64,000 nt of DNA from JALHOM01 sp964615775 (GCA_964615775.1 CAZTQB010000002.1:45315-109314), one strand, 5' to 3'; positions 25,808 through 35,233 are shown, counted from the stretch's first letter. Translations and numbers: made by a program. Notes: generated by a model from the letters alone, not told the origin.

Positions 25808-27382
25808 TTATCTAGTTTTAAGAGTAAAAATCTGTGTATTGGTGGCTTCAACCAGCTGATTATCTCTCGGGAAAAAGCATACCGCTGCAAAATCTTGCCA
25901 AGGTTTACCAGTTAAATTTGTAAACCAGTTTCGAATAATAGTTAGGTTCGCCTCTGTTATAGCTGGGTCAGCATTAATTCCAATACTACGCATATCATAA
26001 AAAGCTGACAGTGGATAAAGACTACTTGTTTTTATAGCTGGATTGGCTGGGTCATCGGAATTTACGGTTTTTATAGTATCCCTTAGCGATTCACTTAAAA
26101 CTGCAGAACCACCACTCGCACCCGGCGAACAAACAGCATTTGCAGCACTGGCCTGCTTTATTCCGACCACGGTTGTATTGATCGGTGGCTTGCTAACCCT
26201 AGTCATCATCACGTTATTTTTTAAAACTTCACCATTAATCAACTGCAGCTTAACCGAACTAGGATTATTTGGCTGGAGTAGTGGATAGCCAGCAATAGTT
26301 ACAGAAGTTCCAATAGCTACATCTTGATTGTTTATAGATTGATTAATTGATTTCATTGCATTATTAGTCGCCACACCTTTAGGGATCATGTAAACTGAGT
26401 CATTTGCGTCAGGACCAGTAGGTACAATCATTCTATCAACACTTGTAACTAGCTGTTTATTACTTAGCGAATCACCGTTGTAGACACCTAGCGAACCAAC
26501 ATAAGATGTATCGCTATCAACGACACCCTTACCACAATGCTCTGCCGAGCGAATCGCTGCAATTTTACCTTGACTATCTCTAACTATCGAACCACTACAA
26601 CCCGAAAACTCTATATAAACTGTGTTTGCTTTCATTATTGTGCTATAAGCTTTTTCGACATCAAACGGAGGTGACTCTGGGTTAGGTGGCTGACCTGGGT
26701 CTTTTGGAGGTGTAGTAGTCTCTGGTGGCGATATGACTGCTGGTGGTTGATTTGTCACTGCTGGCGGATCATTTACAGTAACTTCACCTGTTGGTGGTAT
26801 TGGTGTAATTTGTACACCAGGACTAGATATTGGTGCATTAGGATTCGTCGGGATTTCTGTCGTAAGCTTTTTAGCAACTTGAGGTTTTATGAAAACTGCT
26901 CTTAATTTTTTATCATTTAGGCCAATTATAGAACCTGATTTTATCGGTAAAAATACAACTTTTTTATTTTTAGGATTGATGATCTTTCTATAAAAACCAG
27001 CCACATTTTCAGTAGTATACTGATCATCTTGTAACTTAATCGGTATGACACCGGCAAATATTAAACCATGCTTTTTAAGATCACTTTTGGCTTGATTGAT
27101 AGATATTTTTTGGCCGTTTTTAATAAATGCGGGGACTCTGAAGTCTGGTTTTTTTGTACTTGTTTCGTGGATTTCGGTTGAATTTTTACCAGTTGTTATC
27201 TCTGTATCGGGTTTTTGAACTTTGGCCTGAGCTTCATCAACCACGCCTTCTCCCGACACAAGACCATTGCCTAAAACAGCACAAGTCGCAAGGACAGCTA
27301 GCGACCTTTTGCGTAACAAACTTTGGCCAGCTTCTTGCTGAGATTCTGAGTTTAAATTTGGCCCTAGTGGTTTATTTTCCAT
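25808..27382 (-). CDS. Membrane-anchored trypsin-like serine protease
   Basis: A 524-residue exported protein: N-terminal hydrophobic segment (about 26-45), an unknown beta-rich region (about 75-175), a Pro/Thr-rich linker (about 178-240), then a chymotrypsin-fold domain. The triad is readable: H282 in RSAEHCG, an Asp near 325-327 (PDANDSVY) and S423 in CSPGASGGSAVL, matching the TAAHC and GDSGG motifs. C262 and C283 sit where trypsin has its Cys42-Cys58 disulphide. It stands between alaS and the FtsA-like gene, interrupting a conserved block. Substrate unknown; degradation of host or self surface proteins is plausible. Confidence 0.75.
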   Translation of the reverse strand: MENKPLGPNLNSESQQEAGQSLLRKRSLAVLATCAVLGNGLVSGEGVVDEAQAKVQKPDTEITTGKNSTEIHETSTKKPDFRVPAFIKNGQKISINQAKSDLKKHGLIFAGVIPIKLQDDQYTTENVAGFYRKIINPKNKKVVFLPIKSGSIIGLNDKKLRAVFIKPQVAKKLTTEIPTNPNAPISSPGVQITPIPPTGEVTVNDPPAVTNQPPAVISPPETTTPPKDPGQPPNPESPPFDVEKAYSTIMKANTVYIEFSGCSGSIVRDSQGKIAAIRSAEHCGKGVVDSDTSYVGSLGVYNGDSLSNKQLVTSVDRMIVPTGPDANDSVYMIPKGVATNNAMKSINQSINNQDVAIGTSVTIAGYPLLQPNNPSSVKLQLINGEVLKNNVMMTRVSKPPINTTVVGIKQASAANAVCSPGASGGSAVLSESLRDTIKTVNSDDPANPAIKTSSLYPLSAFYDMRSIGINADPAITEANLTIIRNWFTNLTGKPWQDFAAVCFFPRDNQLVEATNTQIFTLKTR

Positions 27383-27447
27383 ATTTTTGTAATTTTTCTA
27401 AATACTAACTACATTATACTACTTTTGTCAAGTCTTTGAATATTCTT

Positions 27448-29349
27448 TTAGGATAAAATAGCCTTAATACGACGTACACCTGAGGACGAAGCTTCTTCTT
27501 TTCTAATCTGAAACTTTCTACCATCTGTAGCCAACTCGCCAGTTCGACCAACGTGTGGACCACCACAAAATTCAATCGAATATGCCTGCTCAAGCTTAGG
27601 CTCAGTCTGGCTCGCAGTTGCGGGACCAATCGAATAAACAGATACTACGTCTGGGTATTTAGCTCCAAATTCATGTTCAGCTTGCAGTTTTTCCGCTTGT
27701 GCTAACGGCATTTCAGAGCGAATAACTGGTAAGTCTTGGTTAATTTTATCATTTACAATTAGCTCAACTTGACCAAGCTGCTCTCGAGTTACTTTTTCTG
27801 GGTGAGCAAAATCAATCCTTAGCCGTTCAGCAGTAATATTACTACCTCTCTGCACAACATGATCACCCAACACATCTTTCAACGCTCTTAGCAACAAATG
27901 ATGGGCTGTATGCAACCGAGTAGTCTCTACTGAATGATCGGCTAATCCACCCTTGAACACTCCCTGTCCAGCCGTCCGACTGCGATCACGCTGCTTTTGC
28001 ATAGCTTTATCAAAAACGTTACGCCAGTCTTTTTCCAGTTCAATACCTTGCTTATAGGCTTCTTCTAGGCTAAGTTCCATCGGGAAACCGTAAGTGTCAT
28101 GTAACATAAATAAATCATCTCCACTAAGCCCGCCACTAGCTCGTTTAGAAAATTCTCTTAGACCCTTTTTAAGTGTCTCGCGAAATATTTTCTCTTCACG
28201 AACTAAAACTTCAACAATATTGGCTTCCGACTTTTTTAGCTCCGGGTAAGCTTCTTGGTATATTTTTATAACTATTTTTGCGATTTTACTACACATTTCC
28301 TGTTCTATGCCAAGCTCAAAAGCAAAACGAATTGCTCGACGCATCAATCGACGCATAACATAACCCTGCTCTTTATTACTGGGTTCTACACCGTTACCCG
28401 CTAAGAATACTGCCCCCCTAAAATGATCGGCGATAACCCTCATACTCTCTTGATGAGAATCATAGTGTTTGCCACTTAAGTTCTGTAGTTCTTGAATGAT
28501 CGGGTGTAAAAGACTAGTTAGATAAACATCGGGGCTATTGATAGCGGCAGCGGCAATTCTTTCTAACCCTCCGCCAAAATCAACATTTTGTTTTGGTAAT
28601 TTATCAAAACCATCAACCGTCTTTATGTATTCCATAAAGACAGAGTTACCTAGCTCGATATAACGACCACAGTCGCAATTAATATGGCATTTTTCTCCAT
28701 AAGTTTTGTCATGGGGTACGTCTGGATAAATATAGAAAACTTCACTGTCAGGACCTCCTGGCTCACCAACTGGCATAGTTTCAGCCTTGCCGCTACGACA
28801 CCACCAGTTTTTGTCGCCATAAAAGAATATCCTCCCACCACTCTCGCCAACTTTTGCTCCATTTTCTTCGCTACCTAGTTCTACCTCTTTAGCATCAATA
28901 CCTTTATCAGCAAATAAAACTTTCCAAATCTCAGCCGATTCGTAATCTTTAGGTATACCCACTTGCTCGTTACCACTAAAGCACGATACGTAGATCCTAT
29001 CAGGGTCAAGCTTAATTTCTTCTGTCAAAAATTCCCAAAAATTTTTTATCTGCTCGAGCTTAAAATAATCGCCTAACGACCAGTTGCCAAGCATCTCAAA
29101 AAATGTTGTATGGCGATTATCGCCAACCTCATCGATATCTTGTGAGCGTAAACAAGGCTGAGAGTTAGCTAACCGCGAACCTTCCGGGTGCGGCTCACCA
29201 AGTAAATAAGGAATAAGCGGCTGCATGCCAGAACCAGTAAAAAGCGTTGTTGGATCGTTGAGCGGCAAAAGTGGAGCAGGTGGAATAATTTGGTGATTTT
29301 TTTTCTTTAAAAAATCTAGATATTTCTGACGTATTTCTTGTGCATTCAT
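27448..29349 (-). CDS. alaS: Alanyl-tRNA synthetase lacking the C-terminal C-Ala domain
   Basis: AlaRS charges tRNA-Ala and edits mischarged Ser/Gly. The class II catalytic core (about 1-240; FTGSGMQPLIPYLLG, RHTTFFEMLGNWSLGDYF), tRNA-recognition region and editing domain (HTAHHLLLRAL and CGGPHVGRTGE zinc/active-site motifs) are present. The protein ends right after the editing domain (VRRIKAILS) at 633 residues; bacterial AlaRS is usually about 875, with a DHHA1/C-Ala domain that helps bind tRNA and oligomerise. No continuation lies downstream in any frame of the 65-nt gap. A TACAAT lies 7 nt before the ATG. Confidence 0.95.
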   Translation of the reverse strand: MNAQEIRQKYLDFLKKKNHQIIPPAPLLPLNDPTTLFTGSGMQPLIPYLLGEPHPEGSRLANSQPCLRSQDIDEVGDNRHTTFFEMLGNWSLGDYFKLEQIKNFWEFLTEEIKLDPDRIYVSCFSGNEQVGIPKDYESAEIWKVLFADKGIDAKEVELGSEENGAKVGESGGRIFFYGDKNWWCRSGKAETMPVGEPGGPDSEVFYIYPDVPHDKTYGEKCHINCDCGRYIELGNSVFMEYIKTVDGFDKLPKQNVDFGGGLERIAAAAINSPDVYLTSLLHPIIQELQNLSGKHYDSHQESMRVIADHFRGAVFLAGNGVEPSNKEQGYVMRRLMRRAIRFAFELGIEQEMCSKIAKIVIKIYQEAYPELKKSEANIVEVLVREEKIFRETLKKGLREFSKRASGGLSGDDLFMLHDTYGFPMELSLEEAYKQGIELEKDWRNVFDKAMQKQRDRSRTAGQGVFKGGLADHSVETTRLHTAHHLLLRALKDVLGDHVVQRGSNITAERLRIDFAHPEKVTREQLGQVELIVNDKINQDLPVIRSEMPLAQAEKLQAEHEFGAKYPDVVSVYSIGPATASQTEPKLEQAYSIEFCGGPHVGRTGELATDGRKFQIRKEEASSSGVRRIKAILS

Positions 29350-29356
29350 AAGTTAT

Positions 29357-29362
29357 ATTGTA
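29357..29362 (-). promoter_or_regulatory. Extended -10 of alaS (leaderless)
   Basis: Minus-strand TACAAT preceded by TGG and ending 7 nt before the alaS ATG. Confidence 0.5.
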
Positions 29363-29378
29363 CCAATTTCAATCTGTT

Positions 29379-30446
29379 TTAAGCAATAATTCCGCCACCA
29401 ACAACTCGGCTATCGTCATAAATTACAGCTGATTGACCAGCTGCCAAACCCCGTTGCGGTTCGTCAAGCTTGATTATTAAACTATCATCTTTTAGCAATA
29501 AACTACAATCAACTAATGGACCACGGTACCTTAGTCTAACTTGATATTTTTGGTTAATGGTTGGACGGTCATTAATATAATGAACAGAAGTCACTTTGAC
29601 TTCATCGTGCCATAAATTAGTGTCGGATAAGTTTGTAGTGACGTAGACAATATTCTTTGTCATATCTTTGCTAGCCACATAATATGGTAAGCCACCACCA
29701 ATATTTAGCCCATGACGCTGGCCAATAGTATAAAAAATCGCCCCATCGTGCATACCGACCACAACACCATTAGTGTCAACAATCGCTCCAGGCTCTACTT
29801 GAACATATTGCCGAAGAAAATCTTTTATACCAACTTTACCAACAAAGCATATACCTTGGCTGTCCTTTTTTTCAGCTGTGTCTAAACTGCGTTCGCGGGC
29901 TGCCTGCCTGACTTCATCTTTGCTGGCAAATTGCCCAATTGGCATTAATGACTTTGCTAAAGCCGACTGCTTAACTCGATACAAGAAATAGGTCTGGTCT
30001 TTAACAAGATTATTCGCCATACGCAGTTCAGTTTGGCTAGAAAATTGCTTGCTTTTAGCTACGACTGCGTAATGTCCAGTTGCAATCATATCGGCTCCAC
30101 TGCTAAGTGCAGTTTGCAAAAAGAGCTTAAACTTTACTTCTTGGTTACACATAATATCGGGATTTGGCGTGCGACCCACGGTATATTCTTCTATCATGTA
30201 GTCAACGACTTTTTGCTTATATTCTTTTTGAAAATCATAGACTTCTAGATTAATACCTAGACTAACTGCAACTCGCTTAGCATCCTGATAATCTTCATAC
30301 CAAGGGCAAATCATTCCTGGCAAATCTTGCGTCCAGTTTTTCATATAAACGCCAGTTACATCATAGCCCTGCTCGATTAAAAGAGCAGCGGTTAACGAAC
30401 TATCGACTCCACCACTCATACCAACAAAAACCTTTATATTTTTCAT
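29379..30446 (-). CDS. mnmA: tRNA-specific 2-thiouridylase MnmA
   Basis: MnmA puts sulfur on U34 of tRNA-Lys, -Glu and -Gln. The PP-loop MSGGVDSSLTA (residues 9-19), the catalytic Cys in IMCNQEVKF and the second Cys in GICFVGKVG are all present, with the C-terminal beta-barrel. Length 355 is normal. Sulfur comes from a cysteine desulfurase; iscS is 14 kb away in this window and tRNA-Glu(UUC), a substrate, is at the right edge. The order mnmA-alaS is a conserved Gram-positive arrangement. The extended -10 lies 8 nt before the ATG. Confidence 0.95.
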   Translation of the reverse strand: MKNIKVFVGMSGGVDSSLTAALLIEQGYDVTGVYMKNWTQDLPGMICPWYEDYQDAKRVAVSLGINLEVYDFQKEYKQKVVDYMIEEYTVGRTPNPDIMCNQEVKFKLFLQTALSSGADMIATGHYAVVAKSKQFSSQTELRMANNLVKDQTYFLYRVKQSALAKSLMPIGQFASKDEVRQAARERSLDTAEKKDSQGICFVGKVGIKDFLRQYVQVEPGAIVDTNGVVVGMHDGAIFYTIGQRHGLNIGGGLPYYVASKDMTKNIVYVTTNLSDTNLWHDEVKVTSVHYINDRPTINQKYQVRLRYRGPLVDCSLLLKDDSLIIKLDEPQRGLAAGQSAVIYDDSRVVGGGIIA

Positions 30447-30454
30447 AACACTAA

Positions 30455-30460
30455 ATTATA
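30455..30460 (-). promoter_or_regulatory. Extended -10 of mnmA (leaderless)
   Basis: Minus-strand TATAAT preceded by TGA and ending 8 nt before the mnmA ATG. The 14-nt string ATATCTGATATAAT also occurs at the promoter of the gene at 17859-18542. Confidence 0.6.
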
Positions 30461-30565
30461 TCAGATATACACCTACCAGCTAGTTAACGGCAATCCATTA
30501 TGTAAGACTTAAGTTTAAGCATTCCTATCTATTGAGGAACAAAAGAAGCGTAAAGTTCAATTAAA

Positions 30566-31465
30566 TTAATTATCATCACGATCCTCAAGTCGTTTTCTTA
30601 GGACCTTAAGTTCGTACTTTCTACCTAAGTAAAAGGTTGAGGCGATTAGTGGAATGGCAATTGCAGCCGGCTGCCATAAAATTTTGGTTTTTTCCTGTGT
30701 TTTTTCATTTTTTTGATCGGCAGAATTTTTTGCATCAGCTGCAGACTGCGAAACCGGTCCGTTAGCAACTGCTACCAACTGCAAGAATGCCACAGAGCCA
30801 TTTTTATCAACTGCCCTAATAACCACATTATAAACACCAGAGTTTTGGTATGTATGCTCGATATTTATCGTGCCAGCAAACTGAATACTCTTCAAGTCAT
30901 CTTGCTTACCATCACCCCAATCGATTGTCATGGCATATGGGCCATCGCCACCAGTTAGAGTAATTGGCCAGGTCAATTTTTGGCCAGGATTAGCACCTTT
31001 TTTTGCAAAACTCGAAGTTAAGGCAATCTTCGCTCCAATATTTATACCATTAACTGGTACGGTGACCCTAACAACAGCTGAGTCAGGACCGGCTTGATCT
31101 AAATCGTCATAAACTCTTGCAACCAGCTCGTTCATACCAGTAAACAGATCTATTTTGATCGAAAAACTTCCATTACTACACTGCGATGAACCAGCAAAAA
31201 CATTGTTTTTGAACAACTTCACCAATGTGTTATTAGGACAAATGCCGGTAACAGTAGTTATCGTTTCAGTTGTTGAAGTACCATCACGAGGGAAAGAAAT
31301 GCTAGCCGGTGTGGTAGGTGGTGGCGAAGAAATCTTACCTTCTAGACCAACCGACCCAGACTGCTCAGCAGCAAAAACCAGTATTGGGGCAAAAAATATC
31401 ATCAAACAAAATACAGCCACACCAAGTGAAGATATTGCTAGCAAAAGATTATTAGTTATTTTCAT
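30566..31465 (-). CDS. Secreted PKD-domain surface protein with C-terminal anchor
   Basis: A 299-residue protein with a signal peptide (about 1-33, ending VFAAEQ), an Ig-like region resembling a bacterial Ig repeat (TTETITTVTGICPNNTLVKL), a PKD domain (GPYAMTIDWGDGK ... IEHTYQNSGVYNVVIRAVD) and a C-terminal helix (about 270-288) followed by charged residues, a stop-transfer anchor. PKD and Ig domains typically mediate protein or glycan contacts on the surface. It is the last gene of the surface-protein cluster and is separated from the next by a strong terminator. Confidence 0.7.
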   Translation of the reverse strand: MKITNNLLLAISSLGVAVFCLMIFFAPILVFAAEQSGSVGLEGKISSPPPTTPASISFPRDGTSTTETITTVTGICPNNTLVKLFKNNVFAGSSQCSNGSFSIKIDLFTGMNELVARVYDDLDQAGPDSAVVRVTVPVNGINIGAKIALTSSFAKKGANPGQKLTWPITLTGGDGPYAMTIDWGDGKQDDLKSIQFAGTINIEHTYQNSGVYNVVIRAVDKNGSVAFLQLVAVANGPVSQSAADAKNSADQKNEKTQEKTKILWQPAAIAIPLIASTFYLGRKYELKVLRKRLEDRDDN

Positions 31466-31528
31466 TATTAAATCTCTTATGTATATATTAGCTTCTCGTT
31501 CAAAAATTTTCTAGTTCTAAACAAAGTT

Positions 31529-31571
31529 AAAAAAGTCCTTACTATAGACTTAGCTATAGCAGGACTTTTTT
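31529..31571 (-). terminator. Intrinsic terminator after the DUF916-like gene
   Basis: AAAAAAGTCCT (31529-31539) and AGGACTTTTTT (31561-31571) form a perfect 11-bp stem with an inner CTATAG repeat. The A/T ends give a U-run in both directions, so it can work bidirectionally; in gene context it ends the transcript of 31586-32593. Confidence 0.85.
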
Positions 31572-31585
31572 ATGACTAATTATTT

Positions 31586-32593
31586 TTAGCGTCGATTACG
31601 ACTAGATCCATTGACCTTTTTGCGATAAACCATGTATCCAGCAACAACTAGTAAGACCACGACTGCAAGCACAGCTATAACAAACCACAGTGGAAGGTAC
31701 CAAAATGACTTTTTGACATTTACTACCTCGCCACCATTACCATAAGCTATGCCAGCAACAATCGTATATTTACCTGGCATTTTGACACCGCTGATGCCAT
31801 CAGTGAAAACTCTTTTTGATCGAGGTAAAACAATGGCTTTTGGATCTTTATTATTTAGGTCGTACTTACTGACTTCTTTTGAACCTTTTTCAACCGTTAC
31901 AGCTCCAAATGGTCGAGCAAAACCATTACCTAAGTTCTCGATAGTTAATGAAACTTTCTGTGGATTCTGAAATATGGAAGCTTTTTTACCATTACTGTTA
32001 AGTAGACTTACATCGTTGATGCTAATTTTCTGGGTAATTTCGCCTGGCACCTCCAAAAAAACTAAGTGAGCCACGCTGGCAGTCAAAGAAACTTGACGCT
32101 TAGTCTCGTCAACATTACCATCAGAGCTTACAGGTATAGCAGCATAACGCAAGGCACCAAAGTAAGCACCTGGAGCAGCCGACACAGGTACGCTCAAAGT
32201 ATTTTCTATCTGCTTAGTCTCATTTGGCTTTAGCCTAAAGGGAGTTAAGTTAGTAATCATATTCTTTAGCGAATAAGCTGTATTTTCTTTTTTGTCATCA
32301 ATAATGATAGATGGGTCACCAGATGTGTTATCTGACACAAAGTCATTTAGCACAACTTGAGCCTCTACTTCACCCTGTGTAACGTTTTTTATTGTTACTG
32401 TAAATTTTTTTGACTCACCACGGTTGACACTTAAGTCAGTCCTGGTTGGTGAAAGCTGTAGTCCACTACCTCCGTTTTGAGTATTTGAAGTCTGTGCATG
32501 CACAAATGTACCAAAAATTGGCAATAGACTAAGTACCCCAACTAAGGCAGCGGTTAAAGTTTTTTTACGAAAAGACACGATTTTTTCCTCCAT
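31586..32593 (-). CDS. DUF916/WxL-interacting-like surface protein with C-terminal membrane anchor
   Basis: After a signal peptide (KKTLTAALVGVLSLLPIFGT to FVHAQ) comes GLQLSPTRTDLSVNRGESKK, a double Ig-like region (LSVPVSAAPGAYFGALRYAA; VAHLVFLEVPGEI; SLTIENLGNGFARPFGAV), one transmembrane helix (about 308-330) and a basic tail. This order is that of the DUF916 plus DUF3324 proteins that partner with WxL proteins on Firmicutes cell walls. The ATG at 32593 is chosen over one 12 codons upstream because the signal peptide follows at once. The neighbours are three secreted proteins with a WxL-like C-terminal half. Confidence 0.7.
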   Translation of the reverse strand: MEEKIVSFRKKTLTAALVGVLSLLPIFGTFVHAQTSNTQNGGSGLQLSPTRTDLSVNRGESKKFTVTIKNVTQGEVEAQVVLNDFVSDNTSGDPSIIIDDKKENTAYSLKNMITNLTPFRLKPNETKQIENTLSVPVSAAPGAYFGALRYAAIPVSSDGNVDETKRQVSLTASVAHLVFLEVPGEITQKISINDVSLLNSNGKKASIFQNPQKVSLTIENLGNGFARPFGAVTVEKGSKEVSKYDLNNKDPKAIVLPRSKRVFTDGISGVKMPGKYTIVAGIAYGNGGEVVNVKKSFWYLPLWFVIAVLAVVVLLVVAGYMVYRKKVNGSSRNRR

Positions 32594-32677
32594 TTTTGAT
32601 TTAGCCTTTAGAATAATAATAAATACCATTAACGTTTTTGTAAATAGCAGTTAAGTAATTATTATCAAAAAATATAA

Positions 32678-33712
32678 CTAAAATGATGCCGTGGCAATGT
32701 AAGTAAGCGTAGTGTTATATATGCCCGCTGGCTGCGAACTAGATACATTTACAAGATAACTAACAGTAAAGACATTGAAATCAGTTGAAGTAGTAGACTT
32801 AGAAATAGTTTGGTTTTTAAATGTAAACATATTGGGTTGATTATAGTCTGCAAGAGCAACCGAGGTACCAGCTCCAGCCGGATCTCTACCTATATTGGGT
32901 GCTGAGTTAGTACGCAAATTCATGCCAAACTGACTAACGCCCGGAATACTAACAGCCGGAGAATTAAGTGCTGGTATGGCATTGGTACCTGAAGACATTG
33001 TTATCCCATAAACTGAGGTACTGTAACCCGTTGGGTCATTAGTTGCTCCCGCATACTGTGATGTCAAAGATTTTGGTCCCGTTTTTGACAATTCACCAAA
33101 GCCAACAAAATCACCATTGGCCGACGAACAATCGTTAGCAACCGTTACGCCAACACAAAACGTCAAATACGGCGGTACAAAGCCGCTAACTGTAACTTGC
33201 TTGGCTGTAGAGAAGGCAACAGTGCCGTCATCTACCCTTGGTCCTAAGGCACCAACCCCAGAAAAACTAGATACTCTCACAAAAACTGTTTGTTCCGAAG
33301 ACGGATTGGTAATATTTGTAAAACTATAGCTAGCACTGCCAATAGATGTCGTACCTGGCAACCTAGAAACTACAATCTTATTGGCAGTAGTAGCCGCGTC
33401 CATAGCAAAACCCATCTCGCCAGATTGACTTGCCAAGGTAGCTGCAGACACGCTTAGACCAGTCGGTGGCACGCAGGGCGAGCCAACCAGCGGGCTATTG
33501 ACACAGTACTCAAATTCTAACGAACCAACATTATTGACCGTTGGGTAATCAAACTTAAAATTGTGATAAGTATTAACCGACACATTCGAGCTACCAATCA
33601 CTACACTACGATTAGTCATTTGATAAGCCTTTGAGTCGGCTTGTAAAAATAGTAGCCCGAAAAGTGCTACTAACGTAAGGATAGCCACCCTATGTTCATT
33701 AAACATACGCAT
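32678..33712 (-). CDS. Secreted surface protein, WxL-like, ends in Phe (paralogue 1)
   Basis: A signal peptide (VAILTLVALFGLLFLQADSKA) precedes a Ser/Thr-rich beta protein. N-terminal half: TNRSVVIGSSNVSVNTYHNF, EFEYCVNSPLVGSPC, VPPTGLSVSAAT. C-terminal half: SQFGMNLRTNSAPNIG and the ending QPAGIYNTTLTYIATASF. The same two-part layout occurs in the next gene. A frame opens upstream at a TTG (33751) inside a terminator; the ATG at 33712 lies 9 nt after a TATAAT and is preferred. Paired cysteines suggest disulphides. It could be an adhesin or wall-layer protein; function not known. Confidence 0.65.
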   Translation of the reverse strand: MRMFNEHRVAILTLVALFGLLFLQADSKAYQMTNRSVVIGSSNVSVNTYHNFKFDYPTVNNVGSLEFEYCVNSPLVGSPCVPPTGLSVSAATLASQSGEMGFAMDAATTANKIVVSRLPGTTSIGSASYSFTNITNPSSEQTVFVRVSSFSGVGALGPRVDDGTVAFSTAKQVTVSGFVPPYLTFCVGVTVANDCSSANGDFVGFGELSKTGPKSLTSQYAGATNDPTGYSTSVYGITMSSGTNAIPALNSPAVSIPGVSQFGMNLRTNSAPNIGRDPAGAGTSVALADYNQPNMFTFKNQTISKSTTSTDFNVFTVSYLVNVSSSQPAGIYNTTLTYIATASF

Positions 33713-33721
33713 ATGTAGATT

Positions 33722-33727
33722 ATTATA
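33722..33727 (-). promoter_or_regulatory. -10 box of surface protein paralogue 1
   Basis: Minus-strand TATAAT ends 9 nt before the ATG at 33712, downstream of the preceding gene's terminator. Confidence 0.5.
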
Positions 33728-33748
33728 CTCTAATCTGCTTATGTTCAA

Positions 33749-33779
33749 CAAAAATCCTCCACATAGTAGTGGAGGATTT
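33749..33779 (-). terminator. Intrinsic terminator after surface protein paralogue 2
   Basis: AAATCCTCCAC (33752-33762) and GTGGAGGATTT (33769-33779) form a perfect 11-bp, GC-cored stem with a 6-nt loop. On the minus strand the stem runs into TTTTTG, a terminator for the gene ending at 33806. Confidence 0.88.
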
Positions 33780-33805
33780 AAGTTTAGCTAAGTTAGGCTA
33801 CTTAT

Positions 33806-35173
33806 TTAGAAAGTAGGTGTAGCAATGTATGTGCTTTGTACAGTATAAGCACCGGTTGGTGTAGTTGCACTTGCTGTAGCACCAAACCGCATCTTAATTA
33901 GCTCGTCGTCAACAACTGTTGTAGAGCTAGCTAAATTAACAGCCGTACCAGTGGCATTCCAGGCAAACTTATCACTTACCTCTGCTGTCTGGCAATCACG
34001 CGATCCAGTGTCAGCTATTACAGAGTCTCCGTCGTAGGCAGCAGTAACGCTACCTAAGTTAGATGTTGTACCAGCTGCTGCTTGAGTAGTGGAGTTTGTA
34101 ATACATGCAACTTGCATACCAAACCGCTCTGTACCGGCAGTAAGAGTCTCACCAGACGAACTAGCACTTACAAAACACTGATCAACTAAGCTAGTGCCGC
34201 TAACGTTACAGGTTGCACCAGGTACACGGAAAGCACGTAATTCGTTAGTACCGGTTGCTGCTTGAGAAGCATAGTAGGCTACAGCTACGCCGTTGGAGGC
34301 GTTAGTATTTACTATGGCTGCACCGAAGCGATCGTTACCGGTGGAGCTAGGAGGTGTATTATTGACAGGTGCTTTAGCAATACTTGAATTATCAATTACA
34401 CCAAGATCTACTACACTGCTTGCATTTGCTTCAGTTGCAGAGCAGCTAGTTGGATAGTTAGTAGCAGCAGTTCCAACTGTTGCACTAGAACCAGCAGCGT
34501 CATCTAAGGCAAATACACAGAAAACTAGTCTTTCCTGTACCCTACCTATAACAGTAAGCTGATTAACGATTGAGGCAGCCACAACTCCGTCATGCTGCAA
34601 AGTAGTAAAAGTTGAGTCACTATATACCCCTACTCTGACGTAAACAGTTGTGTTGTTGCCAGATGGTATTGATGGATTAGTTACAGTATTGATTACTACT
34701 GTTTTTGCTGCTGTGTCTTCAGCAGTACCAGCTGTTCTGGTTAGACAGTAGGTAGTGGCAGTGTTGTCACCCGAAGTTCCTTGACCATCACAAGAGCCAG
34801 CGTTGGCACCTGAATACTCAGCAAAGGATGCTGGTTGTGAAAAGCCTGATTGGCTACCATAAGCTACTGTGGCATAACCAACATTCATACCGGTTGGTAA
34901 TGTACAAGTACCTAGTGGTGCCGTACAGAACTTAAATACTAACCCCTGCATTACTACAGAAGTTGTAGGAGTGAAGCTAAATGAATAGCTAACACCAGTT
35001 GCACTTGGCTGCGAGGTAGAAATGGTTACGCTGCGCGTAGCCAAAGTGTCGGCATTAGCTATCCCTTGGAAAGTCAGTGGTACAAGACCAGCGACTGCCA
35101 TGACAATAGCGACTGCCATTAGGGATGTACGCTTTACTCGCATTTTAGCGACATCAAGGTGATTTTTTATCAT
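33806..35173 (-). CDS. Secreted surface protein, WxL-like, ends in Phe (paralogue 2)
   Basis: The 455-residue protein has a signal peptide (LMAVAIVMAVAGLVPLTFQG to ANA) and shares its layout with paralogue 1: LATRSVTISTSQPSATG, LVFKFCTAPLGTCTLPTGMN, LTVIGRVQERLVFCV, ERFGMQVACITN and the ending PTGAYTVQSTYIATPTF. Ala/Ser/Thr/Gly content is high and several Cys pairs are present. A strong Shine-Dalgarno (AAAAGGAGAAAAG) precedes the ATG, and an extended -10 lies about 60 nt upstream, so unlike many neighbours it is efficiently translated from a leader. It may be an abundant surface-layer or adhesin protein, by inference. Confidence 0.65.
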   Translation of the reverse strand: MIKNHLDVAKMRVKRTSLMAVAIVMAVAGLVPLTFQGIANADTLATRSVTISTSQPSATGVSYSFSFTPTTSVVMQGLVFKFCTAPLGTCTLPTGMNVGYATVAYGSQSGFSQPASFAEYSGANAGSCDGQGTSGDNTATTYCLTRTAGTAEDTAAKTVVINTVTNPSIPSGNNTTVYVRVGVYSDSTFTTLQHDGVVAASIVNQLTVIGRVQERLVFCVFALDDAAGSSATVGTAATNYPTSCSATEANASSVVDLGVIDNSSIAKAPVNNTPPSSTGNDRFGAAIVNTNASNGVAVAYYASQAATGTNELRAFRVPGATCNVSGTSLVDQCFVSASSSGETLTAGTERFGMQVACITNSTTQAAAGTTSNLGSVTAAYDGDSVIADTGSRDCQTAEVSDKFAWNATGTAVNLASSTTVVDDELIKMRFGATASATTPTGAYTVQSTYIATPTF

Positions 35174-35233
35174 CTTTTCTCCTTTTATTGTTTTTTTGTT
35201 TTAGTTAATATGTGACTATTTTATAGCATATGC

